The notes under the pieces were generated by a model. The model searched no databases. It saw only the letters and a list, made by a program, of their open reading frames with translations, and was not told the origin of the DNA. This document shows, piece by piece, positions 46,418-55,886 of a stretch of 64,000 nt of DNA (within the stretch, counting starts at the first letter, position 1; every line of letters begins with the position of its first letter). Source of the stretch: Aeromonas veronii bv. veronii (GTDB lineage: Bacteria; Pseudomonadota; Gammaproteobacteria; Enterobacterales; Aeromonadaceae); NCBI RefSeq assembly GCF_000820225.1, contig NZ_CDDK01000004.1, positions 33,824 to 97,823 of the forward strand, written 5' to 3'. The translations under genes were made by a program, and so were the position numbers.

Positions 46418-48430
46418 ATGAAACAAACAATGTCGGATCTCTCCATCTTGCAGCGAGTCTACCTTGGCTTCGCGATCCTGGTGGCCGTGATGGTGGCCAG
46501 TTCACTGCTCACATTTCGTAGTCAGGAGACCCTGGGGAACGCACTGGAGCAGGTTACCCAGCAGTCCATGCCGCTGGTGATTGCCAGCAGTCAGACCCAG
46601 ATCACCCTGCTCAGCGCCAACAAGTGGCTGGGGGATGTGCTCACCGAGCAGGATCCCAAACAGCTGCCGGCAGAAGTGGCCGAACTGAAACAGGCCAAGG
46701 CTGCGGTGGGCAAGAGCCTTGACGTCTTGCGCCAGCAGGTGGCCCACCATCCCGAACTGCAAGGGGAGATGAGCAGCCTCAGCCAGCAGGTCGACAGCTA
46801 CCTGCAACTGACCGATACCCTGCCCGGCGAACACGAGGCGCTGCTCACCCGACTGCACAAGGTCAATCTGGCCAAGGGGCAGTTTCAGGTCAGTCTGCCC
46901 CAGTTCAAGAAGAGTCTGGGTGACATGATGGTCACCATCGACGACAGCTTTATCAAGATGCTATCCGAGACCCTGACCACCAAGCTCTCCGCCATCGAAC
47001 TCTCCACCATGGACGCCCTCAACCAGACCATTCCGGCCCCCATCGAAGGGGCGTTCAAGCGCAACAAGATGCAGATCGAGGGGTTCAACAGCACCATCAA
47101 GGATCTGCAGGGGGAGCTGAAGAACTTCGAGAACGACATGGGCCACTATGTTCACGGCTTTGTGCGCGACACCACCGCAAGCGAAGGCGTGCTCTCCCAG
47201 TATCTGGCGCTGATGAAGCAGCAGGAGCAGATGCGGGAGAAGAGCAAGCAGGCGAGCGCTCTCATCGTCGAGATCCAGAACCAGCTTGAGCGGATCACCG
47301 GCCAGAGTCAGCAGCTGATGAGTCAAAGTATTCAGCACGCCAAAGTCACACAGAGCCAGAGCACCCTGACCCAAGGAACCAGCATCGTAGTCGCCATCCT
47401 GATTGCCATGCTGGTGGCTTATACCCTGGGCAAGGCCATTCGCCGTCCGCTCAGGGAGTTGCTGCGGGTGCTGACCGAAGTGACCCAGGGCGACATGACC
47501 CAGCGCATCGGTTTTCAGAGCAAGAACGAATTTGGTCAGCTGGGCAGCCAGATTAACCTGCTGATTGCCCAGATGGGGGAGGTGCTGGCGCAGCTTTCAC
47601 AAGCGTCTGCCCAGCTTAACGATGCCGCCCACGGCAATCGCTACACCACCGAATCGGTGCGGGCTGATCTGGAGAAACAGCGCCAGGAGACCGCCTCGGT
47701 CGCCGCCGCCATGACCCAGATGGAGGCCTCGGTGCGGGAAGTGGCGCAGGCCGCCAACCAGACCCTGGAGCGGGTGCAGGATGTGGAGAAGGCCTCCGAG
47801 ATGGGGCGCAAGGTGATGGCAGGCAATATCACCACCACTCATCAACTGGCGGGCAAACTGCAACAGACCGGCAAGGTGATTGGCGATGTGAGCGCCATGA
47901 GCAGCCAGATCGGCAACATCCTCGATGTCATTCGCGGCATTGCCGAGCAGACCAACCTGCTGGCCCTCAACGCCGCCATCGAAGCGGCGCGGGCCGGCGA
48001 GCAGGGGCGCGGATTTGCGGTGGTGGCGGATGAGGTACGCAGTCTGGCGGGCCGCACCGCACAATCCACCAGCGAGATCCAGACCATGATCGAAAACCTG
48101 CAGCAGGGAGTCGCCAAGGCGGTGACCGTGATGCAGGAGTGCTCTCGCGAGATGGACAGTTGCGTAGATCAGAGCTCTCACGCCAACAACGCCATGGAGG
48201 AGGTGCAGGGAATTGTGGTGCTGATCAGCGACATGTCGAGCCAGATCGCCTCTGCCGCCGAGCAGCAGCAGGCCACCAGCGCCGATATCGCCACCAACCT
48301 CAACCGCATTTCCGATATCTCGGATCTCAACTATCAGGGGATCGAGCGGGTAGCCGAGACCAGCCAGCAGCTGGACTCCCTTGCCGAGCAGCAGGAGAGC
48401 CTGGTCAAGCGCTTCCGCCTCAGTGCCTGA
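46418..48430 (+). CDS. Methyl-accepting chemotaxis protein (large helical sensor)
   Basis: A 670-residue chemoreceptor that passes ligand signals to CheA through the flagellar chemotaxis pathway. It has a first transmembrane segment (about 14-35), an all-helical periplasmic region of nearly 290 residues that could be a bimodular four-helix sensor, a second membrane segment near 335-352, and a HAMP domain with [35 protein letters not shown]. The signalling tip is [45 protein letters not shown]. No CheR-binding pentapeptide ends the protein. The ATG at 46418 has only a weak GCGGGAC site. Ligand is unknown. Confidence 0.88.
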   Translation: MKQTMSDLSILQRVYLGFAILVAVMVASSLLTFRSQETLGNALEQVTQQSMPLVIASSQTQITLLSANKWLGDVLTEQDPKQLPAEVAELKQAKAAVGKSLDVLRQQVAHHPELQGEMSSLSQQVDSYLQLTDTLPGEHEALLTRLHKVNLAKGQFQVSLPQFKKSLGDMMVTIDDSFIKMLSETLTTKLSAIELSTMDALNQTIPAPIEGAFKRNKMQIEGFNSTIKDLQGELKNFENDMGHYVHGFVRDTTASEGVLSQYLALMKQQEQMREKSKQASALIVEIQNQLERITGQSQQLMSQSIQHAKVTQSQSTLTQGTSIVVAILIAMLVAYTLGKAIRRPLRELLRVLTEVTQGDMTQRIGFQSKNEFGQLGSQINLLIAQMGEVLAQLSQASAQLNDAAHGNRYTTESVRADLEKQRQETASVAAAMTQMEASVREVAQAANQTLERVQDVEKASEMGRKVMAGNITTTHQLAGKLQQTGKVIGDVSAMSSQIGNILDVIRGIAEQTNLLALNAAIEAARAGEQGRGFAVVADEVRSLAGRTAQSTSEIQTMIENLQQGVAKAVTVMQECSREMDSCVDQSSHANNAMEEVQGIVVLISDMSSQIASAAEQQQATSADIATNLNRISDISDLNYQGIERVAETSQQLDSLAEQQESLVKRFRLSA

Positions 48431-48445
48431 TGGTTGCATGTTGAA

Positions 48446-48482
48446 AGAGAGAAGGCCCCGCAGATGCGGGGCCTTCTCTTTA
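48446..48482. terminator. Bidirectional terminator after the first chemoreceptor gene
   Basis: AGAGAAGGCCCCGCA/TGCGGGGCCTTCTCT hairpin with a very short loop, followed by TTATT on the plus strand and CTTTC on the minus. It lies between converging genes. Confidence 0.8.
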
Positions 48483-48502
48483 TTGCGGCAGCGACAAGGG
48501 GA

Positions 48503-49378
48503 TCAGGTGTAGGCAATCGCGCCCTTGCCGACCCCTTCATAGGCGACAATCTTGACGAACTTGTCGCCCACCATCTTCTTCACTTCACGGGCGATGTAGC
48601 AGGCCAGCAGCTCGACCGTGGTGTCGGTGTCGATCATCTCCACCTCAGCGCTGGGAATGGCCAGCTGGAACAGCCCTTGCGGCGCCACATATTTGAAGCC
48701 GCAGTGATGCTTGCCAAGCTGGGCATTGGCGCGGGGGCTCAAAGCGAGCTCGGTCAGCGCCACCTTGTCCTCCTCGGTGCCGAGGTAGATATCGCCCCAG
48801 CGTTCGGCCCAGTTGAGCTCAAGCTCCTGGTCGCGTTCGCCATCGACGTGGATCTCGATGGGAGAGCGGTGGCCGTGGGCGATGCGCTGGCAGTTGCCAT
48901 CGTGCTTTTTCAGGCCGTGGCTGTAGTGGTAGAAGGCGCCGGTGATCGCCTCCTGACGCAGGGTCAGGGAGAGATCCTTGATATTGCCCGGTAGCCGTTT
49001 GGCCAGTACCGCCAGCAGGTAGCGGGTCACCGACTCTTTATCAACTTGCGGGGCCGGGATAAAGGCAAAGCCCTGGGATGGGCAGCGCAGATGGATGGAG
49101 CGACCCGGGCGCAGCAGATCCACTGTGCTTTCGTCACCATCCAGAGCCTCAACGTGGATCAGCGGGCACTCGGTCGGCACCAGCAGCTTGTGGTCCACCT
49201 CTTCATCAATGATCGACTTGATCAGCTTCTTTACCCGGCCAAAGTCCAGCAGCATGCTCATTTCGTTGAGCTCACCGCTCATTTCGATATCTACCAGCCA
49301 GCTCTCGCCCACCATGCCGCGGCGTTCGCACAGGTAGCTGGAGTCGATCACGGTCAAATCTCTTACAAATAACTTCAT
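48503..49378 (-). CDS. Two-domain 6-pyruvoyl-tetrahydropterin synthase-family protein
   Basis: The 291-residue protein contains two copies of the PTPS/QueD fold. The N-terminal copy has MSGELNEMSMLLDFGRVKKLIKSIIDEEVDHKLL, the usual helix segment, but where zinc histidines are expected it reads GMVGESW. The C-terminal copy keeps a cysteine and HGH pattern, NCQRIAHGHRSPIEI (Cys163, His168, His170), with one more residue between Cys and HGH than I expect in QueD. So only the second half looks able to bind zinc. Family members make pterins or queuosine precursors; the role of this fused form is unclear. It is divergent from a dihydroorotase, with about 80 bases between starts. Confidence 0.8.
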   Translation of the reverse strand: MKLFVRDLTVIDSSYLCERRGMVGESWLVDIEMSGELNEMSMLLDFGRVKKLIKSIIDEEVDHKLLVPTECPLIHVEALDGDESTVDLLRPGRSIHLRCPSQGFAFIPAPQVDKESVTRYLLAVLAKRLPGNIKDLSLTLRQEAITGAFYHYSHGLKKHDGNCQRIAHGHRSPIEIHVDGERDQELELNWAERWGDIYLGTEEDKVALTELALSPRANAQLGKHHCGFKYVAPQGLFQLAIPSAEVEMIDTDTTVELLACYIAREVKKMVGDKFVKIVAYEGVGKGAIAYT

Positions 49379-49458
49379 CAGTCAGGCCTTGCTACAGAGA
49401 AAGGGCAGTTTTGCGCTATTATGACCCGCGATTATCGGCAAAGGAACTGGAACCCCCC

Positions 49459-50802
49459 ATGAACAAACTGCTTATCAAGAATGCCACCCTGGTCAACGAA
49501 GGCCGTATCTATGCCTCCGATGTGTTGATCGAGGGGGAACGGATTGCCCGCATCGCCCCGGATATCGAGGCGCCCGATGCGCTGGTGATCGATGCCGCAG
49601 GTCGCCATCTCATCCCCGGAATGATCGATGATCAGGTCCACTTCCGGGAGCCGGGATTGACCCACAAGGGGACTATCGCCAGCGAATCCCGCGCCGCCGT
49701 CGCCGGTGGCACCACCAGTTTCATGGAAATGCCCAACGTCAATCCCCAGACCACCACCCTCGACGCCCTCGAAGCCAAATACCAGATCGCCGCCAACTCC
49801 TCCGTCGCCAACTACAGCTTCTATCTCGGCGCCACCAACGACAACCTTGAAGAGATCAAGCGTCTCGACCCCAAGCAGTCCTGCGGGGTCAAGGTGTTTA
49901 TGGGCTCCTCGACCGGCAACATGCTGGTGGACAATCAGGAGACCCTGGCGGCCATCTTCCGCGAAAGTCCGGTGATGATCGTGACCCACTGCGAAGACAC
50001 TCCGACCATCGCCAAGGCCGAAGAGGCGGCGCGGGCCAAGTGGGGCGAGAATGTGCCGATGGGCGAGCACGGCCGCATTCGCAGTGACGAGGCGTGCTAC
50101 AAATCCTCCAGCATGGCGGTGGCGCTGGCCAAGCAGTACGGTGCCAAGCTGCACGTGCTGCATCTGACCTCGGCCAAGGAGCTGTCGCTCTTTACCGCCA
50201 GCCACGACCTGAGCGAGCTGAAGGACAAGAACATCACCGCGGAGGTGTGCGTTCACCACCTCTTCTTCAATGAAGCCGATTACGAGACCCAGGGCAGCCT
50301 GATCAAGTGCAACCCTGCGGTGAAGAGTGCCGCCGACCAGCAGGCACTGCTGGATGCGGTACGTAACGACGTGCTCGACATCATCGCCACCGACCACGCG
50401 CCCCACACCTGGGAAGAGAAGCAGAACAGCTACTTTAAGGCACCGTCCGGTGTGCCGCTGGTGCAGCACTCTTTGCAGGCGCTGCTGGAGCTCTACCACA
50501 ACGGCGTGTTTACCCTGGAGACTATCGTCAAGAAGACCTCCCATGCGGTGGCCGAGCGCTTCCAGGTGCAGGATCGCGGTTATATCCGCGAGGGCTACTT
50601 CGCCGATCTGGTGCTGTTGGATCTGGGCAAGCCCTATGTGGTCAACGATGACAACATCCTCTACCACTGTGGCTGGTCGCCCTTCAACGGCTACCGCTTC
50701 CACAGCACGGTGGAGATGACGCTGGTGAATGGCCAGATCGCCTGGCAAAACGGGCAGGTGACTGACCAGATCCTGGGCAAGCGGCTGACCTTTAACCGCT
50801 GA
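49459..50802 (+). CDS. Dihydroorotase, class I type
   Basis: This 447-residue amidohydrolase closes or opens the dihydroorotate ring in pyrimidine synthesis. Zinc-site motifs are present: DDQVHFREPGLTHKG near residues 55-70 (HxH replaced by the VHFRE form), MIVTHCEDTPT, VCVHHLFFNEADY and IATDHAPHTWEEK. The family is the longer class I type, unlike the shorter class II PyrC (about 350 residues) typical of E. coli. The organism may therefore have another dihydroorotase elsewhere. The ATG at 49459 was chosen over an earlier in-frame start at 49411 by its AAAGGAACTGG site and family start MNKLLIKNA. Confidence 0.85.
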   Translation: MNKLLIKNATLVNEGRIYASDVLIEGERIARIAPDIEAPDALVIDAAGRHLIPGMIDDQVHFREPGLTHKGTIASESRAAVAGGTTSFMEMPNVNPQTTTLDALEAKYQIAANSSVANYSFYLGATNDNLEEIKRLDPKQSCGVKVFMGSSTGNMLVDNQETLAAIFRESPVMIVTHCEDTPTIAKAEEAARAKWGENVPMGEHGRIRSDEACYKSSSMAVALAKQYGAKLHVLHLTSAKELSLFTASHDLSELKDKNITAEVCVHHLFFNEADYETQGSLIKCNPAVKSAADQQALLDAVRNDVLDIIATDHAPHTWEEKQNSYFKAPSGVPLVQHSLQALLELYHNGVFTLETIVKKTSHAVAERFQVQDRGYIREGYFADLVLLDLGKPYVVNDDNILYHCGWSPFNGYRFHSTVEMTLVNGQIAWQNGQVTDQILGKRLTFNR

Positions 50803-50857
50803 TTGTTCGCAAAGCAGGCGAACGCACCGTGGCTTAGGAATTGGCGGCGTTTCCCTG

Positions 50858-50886
50858 TTGACAGGGCAGGGTCATCTCCATAAACT
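50858..50886 (+). promoter_or_regulatory. Promoter of the proline tRNA gene
   Basis: TTGACA (50858-50863), exactly 17 bases of spacer, and TAAACT (50881-50886). A GC-rich discriminator (CTGCCCCCG) follows, as usual for stable RNA promoters under growth-rate control. Confidence 0.8.
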
Positions 50887-50914
50887 CTGCCCCCGTCAGC
50901 CGAGCTGACTCCGT

Positions 50915-50991
50915 CGGTGTGTAGCGCAGCCAGGTAGCGCATCTGCATGGGGTGTAGAGGGTCGGAGGTTCGAATCCTCTCACACCGACCA
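50915..50991 (+). tRNA. proL: tRNA-Pro (anticodon GGG)
   Basis: The 77-base gene folds as a tRNA. The acceptor arms CGGTGTG and CACACCG pair perfectly, the D-loop has AGCGCAGCCAGGTAGCGCA, and the anticodon loop is ATGGGGT with GGG. The T-arm is GGAGGTTCGAATCCTC, and ACCA is encoded at the end. It closely resembles E. coli proL. The G-C start is unusual among tRNAs but normal for proline tRNAs. It decodes CCC and CCU. Confidence 0.95.
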
Positions 50992-51002
50992 AATTCCCCG
51001 GT

Positions 51003-51036
51003 AAAGGCCTTGTCAAACGACAAGGCCTTTTCTTTT
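51003..51036 (+). terminator. Terminator of the tRNA-Pro gene
   Basis: AAAGGCCTTGTC/GACAAGGCCTTT hairpin with an AAAC loop, followed by TCTTTTG, 12 bases after the tRNA. Confidence 0.88.
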
Positions 51037-51171
51037 GCCTGCGATTTGCCGCACAGGCGCGAAGCCAGTGGTGATGCACGCTGGTCGCTGTTGGCGCGAG
51101 CGGATTGTGCAGCTACCGCGCTTTATGGTGTAGTAACGATTCTGTTGCTCATTTGCCTGGCGGGGCCTCTC

Positions 51172-51639
51172 GTGTCTGCATCCGTATCTAAACCCTGTTG
51201 TCTGCTGATGCTCACCCTGCTGCTGGTGGGCTGCGCCACCCCTTACGAGAGTGAAAAGTCATTCTGGAACGGCCAGACCGGTTTTTCCCAGACCCGGCTT
51301 GGCCCGGACAAGTGGCAACTGGAGTTTGTCGGCAACGATCTGGTGGACAGGGAGACCGCCCGCAAATATGTGCTCAAGCGGGCAGGGGAGCTGGCACTGG
51401 CAGAGGGTTACTCCTGGCTCAAGGTCGATGAGCTGACCATTAACCGCGATGCCGTCAGGGTGTCCCCATCACGGCCGATCTTCGGCTTTGACGAGGATGA
51501 ACCGGATCTCTTTATGGCCCAGATGCAGGTGCAGCATACCATCTCGGCGCTGCTCACTTTTCGCCTGTTGCCACGGGCACTCGATGAGCGAACTCTGAAT
51601 GCGAAATATCTCGCCGAAATCAAAATAAACAGTGATTAA
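51172..51639 (+). CDS. Small lipoprotein of unknown function
   Basis: A predicted lipoprotein of about 155 residues. The signal peptide ends in lipobox LLVGC (Cys21). The mature part begins with ATPYESEKSFWNGQTGFSQTRLGPDKWQLEFVGNDLVDRETARKYVLKRAGELALAEGYSWLKV, a pattern I know from lipoproteins of the CC0125/CC1285-like group, in which this central segment is conserved. The GTG at 51172 is the most likely start because a longer frame would cover the tRNA. Function is unknown. An intergenic hairpin lies downstream. Confidence 0.72.
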   Translation: MSASVSKPCCLLMLTLLLVGCATPYESEKSFWNGQTGFSQTRLGPDKWQLEFVGNDLVDRETARKYVLKRAGELALAEGYSWLKVDELTINRDAVRVSPSRPIFGFDEDEPDLFMAQMQVQHTISALLTFRLLPRALDERTLNAKYLAEIKINSD

Positions 51640-51694
51640 TATTGGTGGTTTGCAAGATCCATATCACATACACCTAATGGCAGGATAAAATTCT

Positions 51695-51737
51695 GGAGAA
51701 AGCCTCTAGATTTACCCCCTGCTTTTAGGCATTCTCC
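51695..51737. other. Imperfect inverted repeat upstream of the symporter gene
   Basis: GGAGAAAGCCT (51695-51705) and AGGCATTCTCC (51727-51737) pair at 10 of 11 positions around a 21-base loop. It lies between the lipoprotein gene and the symporter gene, about 110 bases before the symporter start. It could be a leader RNA structure or a protein-binding palindrome. No T-run follows. Confidence 0.4.
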
Positions 51738-51843
51738 CAGCATACCAGCCGCCAGGAATCAACGGCTCGGATCACAAAAACGGACTGTAGTGGCTCCCAC
51801 GCCACTGTTTACGGCTTGCACCAATCAAAACCGGGACTCCCCC

Positions 51844-53103
51844 ATGAAAATGAATAAACTGACGGTCGCCATCCTCATCTCCATGATGTTTGGCATCCTC
51901 ACCGGCCAGGGCTATCGGATGTTTGCCGCAGATCAGGCTGCGGATTTCGCCAATAACATCACGATCCTGACCGATATCTTCCTGCGCCTGATCAAGATGA
52001 TCATCGCTCCCCTGGTCTTCACTACCCTGGTGGTCGGTATCGCCAAGATGGGCGACACCCGCACCGTGGGGCGTATCGGTGCCAAGACCCTCGGCTGGTT
52101 CATGCTGGCCTCCCTGATGTCCCTGAGCCTGGGTCTGGTGATGGTGACCCTGATGCAGCCGGGAGTGGGTCTCTCGCTCTCCCTGCCCAATGACACCGCC
52201 AGCTCGGGCATTGCTGCCGGTGCCATTACCCTGAAAGATTTTGTGACCCACGCCATCCCCAAGAGCGTGGTCGAGGCGATGGCCACCAACGAGATCCTGC
52301 AGATCGTGGTCTTCTCCCTCTTCTTCGGTCTGGCTGCCGCCGCGCTCGGCGATCTGGCCAAGCCGGTAGTGGTGCTGATGGCCAGCGCCGCCGAGATCAT
52401 GCTGAAAGTGACCGGTTATGTGATGAACTTTGCGCCATTCGCGGTGTTTGGCGCCATCGCCGCCATGGTGGCCAAAGAGGGTCTGGGTATTTTGGTTACC
52501 TACGGCAGCTTTATGGCCCAGTTCTATATCGCGCTGGCCTGCCTCTGGCTGCTGCTGATCGCCATGGGCAGCGTCTTCCTGCGTGGCCGTGTCATCAAGC
52601 TGCTGGCGATGATCCGCGAACCCATCCTGCTCGCCTTCTCGACCGCCAGCTCTGAAGCCGCCTATCCGAAGACCCTGGATCGTCTGGAGAAGTTCGGTTG
52701 TGACAAGCGCATCGCCAGCTTCGTGCTGCCGATGGGGTACTCCTTCAACCTCGACGGCTCCATGATGTACTGCACCTTCGCGGTGATGTTCATCGCCCAG
52801 GCGTATGGCATCGAGCTCTCCATGGCCCAGCAGATCACCATGCTGCTGTTGCTGATGGTCACCTCCAAGGGGATGGCCGGGGTACCGCGCGCCTCTCTGG
52901 TGGTGATTGCCGCCACCCTGAACCAGTTCCATATTCCTGAAGCGGGCATTCTGCTGCTGCTGGGGATCGACCACTTCCTCGACATGGGCCGCTCTGCCAC
53001 CAACGTGCTGGGCAACGCCATCGCCGCCAGCGTGGTGGCCAAGACCGAAGACAGTCTGGGTGAAACCGTCGCGCTGGGCGAGAGTGAGCCAGCCAAAGCC
53101 TGA
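51844..53103 (+). CDS. Dicarboxylate/amino acid:cation symporter (DAACS family)
   Basis: A 419-residue multi-pass membrane protein that imports dicarboxylates or acidic amino acids together with Na+ or H+. It shows the family pattern: DIFLRLIKMIIAPLVFTTLVVGIAKMGD near residues 45-72, a serine-rich re-entrant segment STASSEAAYPKTLDRLEKFG, PMGYSFNLDGSMMYCTFAVMFIAQAYG near 298-325, and SKGMAGVPRASLVVIAATL plus GIDHFLDMGRSATNVLGNAIAA at the end. The start at 51844 is in the CCCCCATG context with weak site, after an upstream frame at 51790. Substrate could be glutamate, aspartate or C4-dicarboxylates. Confidence 0.85.
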   Translation: MKMNKLTVAILISMMFGILTGQGYRMFAADQAADFANNITILTDIFLRLIKMIIAPLVFTTLVVGIAKMGDTRTVGRIGAKTLGWFMLASLMSLSLGLVMVTLMQPGVGLSLSLPNDTASSGIAAGAITLKDFVTHAIPKSVVEAMATNEILQIVVFSLFFGLAAAALGDLAKPVVVLMASAAEIMLKVTGYVMNFAPFAVFGAIAAMVAKEGLGILVTYGSFMAQFYIALACLWLLLIAMGSVFLRGRVIKLLAMIREPILLAFSTASSEAAYPKTLDRLEKFGCDKRIASFVLPMGYSFNLDGSMMYCTFAVMFIAQAYGIELSMAQQITMLLLLMVTSKGMAGVPRASLVVIAATLNQFHIPEAGILLLLGIDHFLDMGRSATNVLGNAIAASVVAKTEDSLGETVALGESEPAKA

Positions 53104-53123
53104 TCACAACGCCATGAAAAATA

Positions 53124-53160
53124 AACAACAACGGCCCGCCAATGCGGGCCGTTGTTGTTT
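53124..53160 (+). terminator. Rho-independent terminator of the symporter gene
   Basis: AACAACAACGGCCCGC/GCGGGCCGTTGTTGTT hairpin with a short CAAT loop, the downstream arm acting as T-rich tail. It lies 20 bases after the stop codon. Confidence 0.88.
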
Positions 53161-53207
53161 ATGGCTCGTCTACACTGCTAGATAGTTTTCATCTGGAGTG
53201 TACGGTT

Positions 53208-54827
53208 ATGAACATTGCTCGTCGGCTTCAACTGATAGCGCTGCTTGTTATGCTGGCGCTTGTTTTCCTCAGCTGGTTCAGTATCAACCGCCTTGGGGCT
53301 GGCAATCGAGACTTGAGCTATGTGACGGACAATACGGTGCCCAGTATTGCGCTGATCAAGGAGGTGCAGGCTGCGTTCTATGAGCTGCACTCCCGTGTTC
53401 AAAGCCATATCCTCAACACCGACAATGACAAGATGCAGCAGATAGAAGCGGATATTGCCGAGCATCGCAAACAGATCAATTCGCAACTGGAGAAATATAA
53501 AGCAGAGATGCTCTCCAATGACGAAGACCGACGCCTGACCGACGATGATCAACGCATTATCGCGCAATATTATCAGGAGATAGACAAGGTTCTGCAGCTC
53601 TCCCACCAAAACAAAAACGACGAAGCGCGAGATATGCTGGCAGGAGAAGCCTCCAGACTGTTCCATCAGTTTGCCAAGGCAATCGAGCTTCACGTCAACT
53701 TCAATATGGATTTGGGACTGGCGCTCAAGAAGCAGGGCCAGGAGAACTACGACAGCAGCCTGCAAACCCTGTTGTTTATCGCCGGTGGTGCCACCGTACT
53801 GACGATGGGGCTGTTTGTCTGGTTGTTCAATCAGGTGGCCAATCCCCTTCGCACCGCCATGGACACTCTGACCCGGATCCAGCGCGACCTCAACTTTACC
53901 CTCAGAGCAGACGTGAAACAGCAGGATGAGATTGGCCTGACCCTCAATGCGGTCAACCGGCTGCTCGATACGCTGCAACAGACATTTACCGAATTTTCCG
54001 TCGGCAGCTTGCAGATCAAGAGCACCGCCGAATCCCTCTCTCAGGCAGCGCAACACCTGGCTAGCTCGGCTAATCAGGCCAATGATGCCACCAGTCTGAT
54101 CGCCGCTGGTGTGGAAGAGATGACGGTCAGCATCACAGATATCTCCCAGCGTACTCAGGAGACGAGCCGCATCACCAACGAATCGGGGCAGCTGGCGACC
54201 GAGGGGGGCCGGACCATCGAGCGCACCGTTCATGCCATCAACGAGATAGCCGACTCGATCCGGCAGGCCTCGGCCGAAGTCATTGCGCTGGGTGAGGGTA
54301 TTTCGCGCATTGGCGGTGTGGTCAACGTGATCCGTGATGTGGCGGGGCAGACCAACTTGCTGGCCTTGAACGCGGCCATTGAAGCGGCGAGGGCCGGGGA
54401 GTCCGGCCGTGGCTTTGCGGTAGTGGCGGATGAGGTGCGCAAACTGGCGGAGCGCACAGCCCAATCCACTCAGGAGATATCTGCCACTGTAGAGGCGATC
54501 CAGCAGGAGTCGAACAATACGGTCTCCCGCATGCATCTGGTGGAGGAGAAGGTGAGTCAGGGGGTCACCATGGCGACCGAGAGTGGCGCCATTATTGCCG
54601 AGATCCGCAGTGCGTCGCACCGGGTGATGGAGCAGGTGGGCGAGATCACCAATGCCATCCGCGAGCAGAGCTCGGCAGCCGAGTCGATTGCCCATCAGGT
54701 GGAGCAGATTGCTCAGGTCGTGCAGCAAACCAGCAGCACAGCGGAGGAGACCTCAGCCGCCGCCGAGGAGCTCAATGTCACCACCGAGAGCATCCACCAG
54801 CAGATATCTCGCTATCGCATTCAGTAA
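53208..54827 (+). CDS. Methyl-accepting chemotaxis protein (four-helix sensor)
   Basis: A 539-residue chemoreceptor. It has a first transmembrane segment at residues 8-24, a periplasmic sensor of about 160 residues (30-187) predicted as a four-helix bundle, a second segment at about 187-209, and HAMP at about 210-262 with [42 protein letters not shown]. The signalling tip is [45 protein letters not shown]. The start ATG at 53208 follows CTGGAGTG. The C-terminus lacks a methyltransferase-binding pentapeptide. Ligand is unknown; the nearby symporter does not identify it. Confidence 0.9.
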   Translation: MNIARRLQLIALLVMLALVFLSWFSINRLGAGNRDLSYVTDNTVPSIALIKEVQAAFYELHSRVQSHILNTDNDKMQQIEADIAEHRKQINSQLEKYKAEMLSNDEDRRLTDDDQRIIAQYYQEIDKVLQLSHQNKNDEARDMLAGEASRLFHQFAKAIELHVNFNMDLGLALKKQGQENYDSSLQTLLFIAGGATVLTMGLFVWLFNQVANPLRTAMDTLTRIQRDLNFTLRADVKQQDEIGLTLNAVNRLLDTLQQTFTEFSVGSLQIKSTAESLSQAAQHLASSANQANDATSLIAAGVEEMTVSITDISQRTQETSRITNESGQLATEGGRTIERTVHAINEIADSIRQASAEVIALGEGISRIGGVVNVIRDVAGQTNLLALNAAIEAARAGESGRGFAVVADEVRKLAERTAQSTQEISATVEAIQQESNNTVSRMHLVEEKVSQGVTMATESGAIIAEIRSASHRVMEQVGEITNAIREQSSAAESIAHQVEQIAQVVQQTSSTAEETSAAAEELNVTTESIHQQISRYRIQ

Positions 54828-54853
54828 CGCCGATGGTTGTTATCCATCTGCTA

Positions 54854-54879
54854 TCCCCGCCAGCTGGCGGGGATTTTTT
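54854..54879 (+). terminator. Terminator of the second chemoreceptor gene
   Basis: TCCCCGCCA/TGGCGGGGA hairpin followed by TTTTTTA, 27 bases after the stop codon and just before the convergent DUF924 gene. Confidence 0.88.
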
Positions 54880-54890
54880 ATATGGCTTGC

Positions 54891-55493
54891 TTAGAAGCCT
54901 GAGCCCGGTTGCTGCAAAAATGCCGCCTCTTCCGGTGTGCTGGTGCGACCCAGAATGTCGTTGCGGTGGGGGAAGCGGCCAAAGCGTTCGATGATCACCT
55001 GATGGCGGCGGGCAAAGTCGGTAAATCCTGCGAAGGTCGCTTGTGCCGGTGTGCCAGCCTGCTCGGCAGCCAGTGCCTCGAACAGGGCCACACTTCTGGC
55101 TTGTTGTTCGCGGGATTCGGCATGCTCCAGCGGCAGATAGAAGAAGACCCGTTCCAGTGGCGAGAGGGATTTGTCAGCCCCGATGGACAGCCCTTTCAGG
55201 CAGAGATCTCTGGCCAGCGGATCCTGGGCAAAAGCCGCAGGCGTGTTGCGATGGATATTGCGGGGCAGCTGGTCGAGCAGCAGGATCAGCGCCAGCCGAC
55301 CGCTGGGAGTATCGGCCCAGTGGGCGAGGCTGCCCTTGGCTGCGGCCTCTGCCAGCTCGCCAAAGCGGCTGGCCAGCAGGGCATCCGTTTCGCTGCTTTT
55401 CCCCCACCAGAGCGGGGCTTGCCGTGTGGCCCGCAGGACATCATCGGCTTCGTCGCCAAACCAGAGATCGAGCAGAGGTTGCCAGGGTTGCAT
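54891..55493 (-). CDS. DUF924-family protein
   Basis: A 200-residue soluble protein of the DUF924 family, whose function is unknown. Family marks are WFGDEADDVLRATRQAPLWWGKSSETDALLASRFGELAEAAAKG near the start, LALILLLDQLPRNIHRNTPAAFAQDPLARDL in the middle, SPLERVFFYLPLEHAESREQQARSVALF and FADFARRHQVIIERFGRFPHRNDILGRTSTPEEAAFL at the end. The predicted fold is a tetratricopeptide-like helical repeat. The ATG at 55493 follows AAGGAGTTCCC and starts MQPWQPLLDLWFG; a longer frame is less likely. Confidence 0.85.
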   Translation of the reverse strand: MQPWQPLLDLWFGDEADDVLRATRQAPLWWGKSSETDALLASRFGELAEAAAKGSLAHWADTPSGRLALILLLDQLPRNIHRNTPAAFAQDPLARDLCLKGLSIGADKSLSPLERVFFYLPLEHAESREQQARSVALFEALAAEQAGTPAQATFAGFTDFARRHQVIIERFGRFPHRNDILGRTSTPEEAAFLQQPGSGF

Positions 55494-55718
55494 GGGAACT
55501 CCTTGAGGTGATTCAGAGGGAACCAGGAACAAATGGCTCAGGGGTGCTGCCGAAACGGCGGCTTCTCGTTACACTGTGCCATCTTTTGCCCGAAAGGCGT
55601 AACCCCGCCGATGGCGAGCGCCGGATTTTTGGCTCGGCCGATGATGGCCTGCGATCGCCATGAGGTGGTCCTGTTGACCCTGGTGGTTATCGGGACGTAC
55701 ACCTCTCTCCCGGGGTTG

Positions 55719-55820
55719 TTCTCACTGATATAAGGAAGCTTTGATATGGCCGGAACCAGTTTGTTGGCCCTGCTCGATGATATCGCCAGCGTGCTTGATG
55801 ACGTGGCGCTGATGACCAAG
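55719..55820. repeat. 102-base direct repeat, copy 1
   Basis: Covers the ribosome-binding region and first 25 codons of the DUF808 gene. It matches 55861-55962 at 100 of 102 positions, the two changes lying just before the start codon. Forty unrelated bases separate the copies. Confidence 0.95.
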
Positions 55821-55886
55821 GTCGTGGTGAACAAGCGCGAGACATTTTTCGGGAAGACGTTTCTCACTGATATAAGGAATCTCTGA
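55746..55886 (+). pseudogene. Truncated DUF808 start copy (46 codons)
   Basis: An open frame of 46 codons begins with the same first 25 codons as the intact DUF808 gene ([19 protein letters not shown] through ALMTK) and then runs into unrelated residues (VVVNKRETFFGKTF...) up to a TGA directly before the next copy's ATG. It keeps the same ribosome site. Either it is a remnant, or its translation couples to the intact gene one base downstream. Confidence 0.6.

Noticed and set aside
49432-50748. Long minus-strand frame opposite the dihydroorotase
   Set aside because: Shadow of a real plus-strand gene with intact zinc motifs.
55533-55733. 66-codon plus-strand frame before DUF808
   Set aside because: No ribosome site, and its residues do not resemble any family; it probably reflects GC-rich noise.
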